This document shows positions 62,461 to 64,000 of a stretch of 64,000 nucleotides of DNA, one piece after another; the first letter of the stretch is position 1, and the number at the start of each line of letters is the position of its first letter. The notes under the pieces were generated by a model, which saw only the letters and a list, made by a program, of their open reading frames with translations, ran no database searches and had not been told where the DNA came from. Source of the stretch: MR-S7 sp000400995 (GTDB lineage: Bacteria > Pseudomonadota > Gammaproteobacteria > Burkholderiales > Burkholderiaceae_C); NCBI RefSeq assembly GCF_045291395.1, contig NZ_CP152342.1:930001-994000 (forward strand), in the 5' to 3' direction. The translations under genes and the position numbers were made by a program.

Positions 62461-63720
62461 CGCGGCCGCCGCGCCGTGCAGCACCGCCCCCTCCAGCGTC
62501 GCGGGGTAGGGCCCGGCCACGTAGTCGCCGCAGGCCTGCAGGCCTGGCGCGATGCGGCGCGGCGGGCGCTGCAGGCCGGGCGTGCAGGCGAAGGTGGCGC
62601 GCTTTTCCACCACCGTCTGCACCACCCGCAGGCCGTGCAGGCCCAGGTCTTCGGCCGCCTGGGCGAGCACCTGCGGTTCCAGCGCGCCGCGCTCGCCCTC
62701 GAAGGCGCTGACCACGAAGGCCAGCACGCCGGCCGGGCCGCCGAGATGCGCGCGGTCGAACACGAACTGCGCCGGCCGCCCCGAACGGCTGCGCAGCGCG
62801 AGCATGGGATGCGGCAGCAGCGGGTCCTGCGCGCCTATGTGCTCGGCATACACGGTGGCGATGGCGCCAAAGCGCAGCGCCGCGGCGGTGGCGGCCCATG
62901 CGTGCGCCGCGGGCAGGCCGGTGCCGGCCGCGAGGCGCGCGGCCTCGGCGCTGCCGGTGGCGAGGACCACCGCGTCGAACGGCTCGCCGTCCACGTGCCA
63001 GCCGCTGTCCTGCGCAACGGCCTGTACGCGCCGGCCCAGGTGCACGGTATGGCCGCGCGCCCGCAGCCACTGCGTGGCGGGCTCGGGCAGCAGCGCGCCC
63101 AAGTCGGCGCGCGGCAGCAGCAGATTGGAGCCGCCGCGCCCGCTGAACAGACTGTCCCGCAGCACACGCAGGAAGGTCTGGCCGCAGGCTGCCTGCGCGG
63201 GAGTGTTGAGCGCGGAAACGCACAGCGGCTCGATGAACTCGCCCACGAGCCGCGGCGGCAGGCCCGCGCACAGGTCAGCCACGCTGGCGCCCGGGGCGCA
63301 GCGGAATCCCGCCAGCTGCCAGCGCGCCGCGCGCGCGAGCAGGGCAAGCCGCTCGCCCGTGCTCCAGCCGCGCGCGCGGACGATGCCGGAGAGCGCGTCC
63401 CAGGGCGGCGGCGCGTCGGGCAGGGTCAGGCCCGTGCCGTCGGGAAAGACGAGCGCCAGCGGCAGGCGCAGTAGCGCGGCATCGGAGTCGGCGCCCAGCT
63501 CGCGCATGAGCCGCAGGCATTCGGCGTAGGCGCCGATGAGGATGTGCTGGCCGTTGTCTAGCGTGATGGAGCGGCCGTCGGCCAGTTGCGCCGCCACGGC
63601 GCGCGCGCGCCCGCCCGGCGTGCGGCTGGCCTCGAACACGGTCACGCCGTGGCCCGCCTGCGCCGCGCGCACGGCGGCGGCCATGCCGCCCCAGCCCGCG
63701 CCGATGACCGCGACTTTCAC
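62434..63720 (-). CDS. hpnE: Hydroxysqualene dehydroxylase
   Basis: This 428-residue flavin-dependent enzyme has the dinucleotide-binding VIGAGWGGMAAAVRAAQAGH, ASRTPGGRAR, DNGQHILIGAY and a C-terminal FAD motif (CGDYVAGPYPATLEGAVLHG). It reduces hydroxysqualene to squalene in the HpnCDE route to hopanoids. It follows hpnD on the same strand with a 4-bp overlap, which supports the assignment. Confidence 0.92.
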   Translation of the reverse strand: MKVAVIGAGWGGMAAAVRAAQAGHGVTVFEASRTPGGRARAVAAQLADGRSITLDNGQHILIGAYAECLRLMRELGADSDAALLRLPLALVFPDGTGLTLPDAPPPWDALSGIVRARGWSTGERLALLARAARWQLAGFRCAPGASVADLCAGLPPRLVGEFIEPLCVSALNTPAQAACGQTFLRVLRDSLFSGRGGSNLLLPRADLGALLPEPATQWLRARGHTVHLGRRVQAVAQDSGWHVDGEPFDAVVLATGSAEAARLAAGTGLPAAHAWAATAAALRFGAIATVYAEHIGAQDPLLPHPMLALRSRSGRPAQFVFDRAHLGGPAGVLAFVVSAFEGERGALEPQVLAQAAEDLGLHGLRVVQTVVEKRATFACTPGLQRPPRRIAPGLQACGDYVAGPYPATLEGAVLHGAAAAQDLNEIDL

Positions 63721-64000
63721 AGGATGCCCAGCGCTTGTACTTTCCAGGCGAGCCAGAACTTGCGCAGCGGCGTGAGGCTGGTGCGCTGGTGCAGCACCTG
63801 GAAGCCGTCGGCCTCGATTTCGCGCAGCAGCGTGCGGTAGATGCTGGCCATCATCAGGCCGGGCTTCTGCGCGCGGCGGTCGGCTTTGGGCAAGGTTTGC
63901 AGCAGGGCGATGGCCTCGTCGTAGAGGCGGTGGGCACGCTCGGCCTGGAAGCGCATGAGCGCGGTGAAGCGCTCGGAATACTCGCGCTTGGTGATCTCGT
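63717..64000 (-). CDS. hpnD: Presqualene diphosphate synthase (3' part)
   Basis: The C-terminal 94 codons run off the right edge. EITKREYSERFTALMRFQAE and RAHRLYDEAIALL, then MMASIYRTLLREIEADGFQV, match the end of squalene/phytoene synthases of the HpnD type, which condense two farnesyl diphosphates to presqualene diphosphate. The overlap with hpnE shows an hpnD-hpnE operon; hpnC is expected outside the window. Only the C-terminus is seen, so HpnD versus HpnC rests partly on gene order. Confidence 0.8.
   Translation of the reverse strand, partial: EITKREYSERFTALMRFQAERAHRLYDEAIALLQTLPKADRRAQKPGLMMASIYRTLLREIEADGFQVLHQRTSLTPLRKFWLAWKVQALGIL

Overview
The window is about 64 kb of GC-rich chromosome from a betaproteobacterium. 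It most resembles Comamonadaceae (Acidovorax / Alicycliphilus / Diaphorobacter type). The basis is the gene order (carA-carB-greA, yhbY<>rlmE-ftsH-folP-glmM, ppk-sixA<>ppx), polyhydroxybutyrate genes (3-hydroxybutyrate dehydrogenase, phasin), a hopanoid squalene module (hpnD-hpnE), a Kdo hydroxylase, and a dispersed hairpin repeat at gene ends. Species cannot be fixed from the sequence alone.

Layout. 1-5032: a partial gene, mfd, and an ispD-ispF reading frame that runs straight through. 5042-9956: an IclR regulator divergent from a four-gene accessory operon (lactonase-type amidohydrolase, TctC-type binding protein, class III CoA-transferase, short citrate-synthase/citryl-CoA-lyase protein), with a near-consensus promoter overlapped by an inverted-repeat operator. 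9961-17447: an EnvZ/OmpR-type pair, a SIMPL-domain secreted protein, bdhA, an alpha/beta hydrolase and relA. 17512-26955: tRNA-Val(GAC) carrying a deleted prophage bounded by 26-bp direct repeats. It keeps integrase, excisionase, the C-terminal piece of a helicase, a tail-fibre block, a full lysis cassette with embedded Rz1, and one AT-rich secreted cargo protein. Head, replication and repressor genes are missing. 27249-40188: carA, a small conserved-looking gene, carB, greA with a terminator-like leader, DUF4149, Kdo hydroxylase, a glycosyltransferase, yhbY, rlmE, ftsH, folP, glmM. 40258-49056: a PAS-PAS-GGDEF-EAL protein, an OlsB-like N-acyltransferase, ppk1 behind a clear Pho box, sixA, a ribbon-helix-helix-like protein behind a 37-bp palindrome, ppx, and a phasin behind TGC-rich repeats. 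49291-64000: thioesterase, pncB, NhaD-type antiporter, D-2-hydroxyacid dehydrogenase, rmuC, an MFS transporter, a LOG protein, folA, a DinB-like protein, thyA, a FAD oxidase, DUF2069, YihY, hpnE and partial hpnD.

Functional themes. Phosphate and polyphosphate handling (ppk, ppx, sixA, perhaps the ornithine-lipid-type acyltransferase) clusters around 42.7-48.3 kb. Carbon-storage genes are bdhA and the phasin. The 5-10 kb operon looks like a complete uptake-and-cleavage route for an unidentified hydroxy-polycarboxylate or its lactone.

Quality caution. Five otherwise well-conserved genes (integrase, relA, carB, Kdo hydroxylase, MFS) are each split by a net -1 shift, four of them explained by one missing base in a short homopolymer. 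Essential genes are among them, so systematic base-calling deletions are more likely than real mutations. The same doubt applies to the ispD-ispF fusion. No rRNA, CRISPR array or complete insertion sequence was seen.
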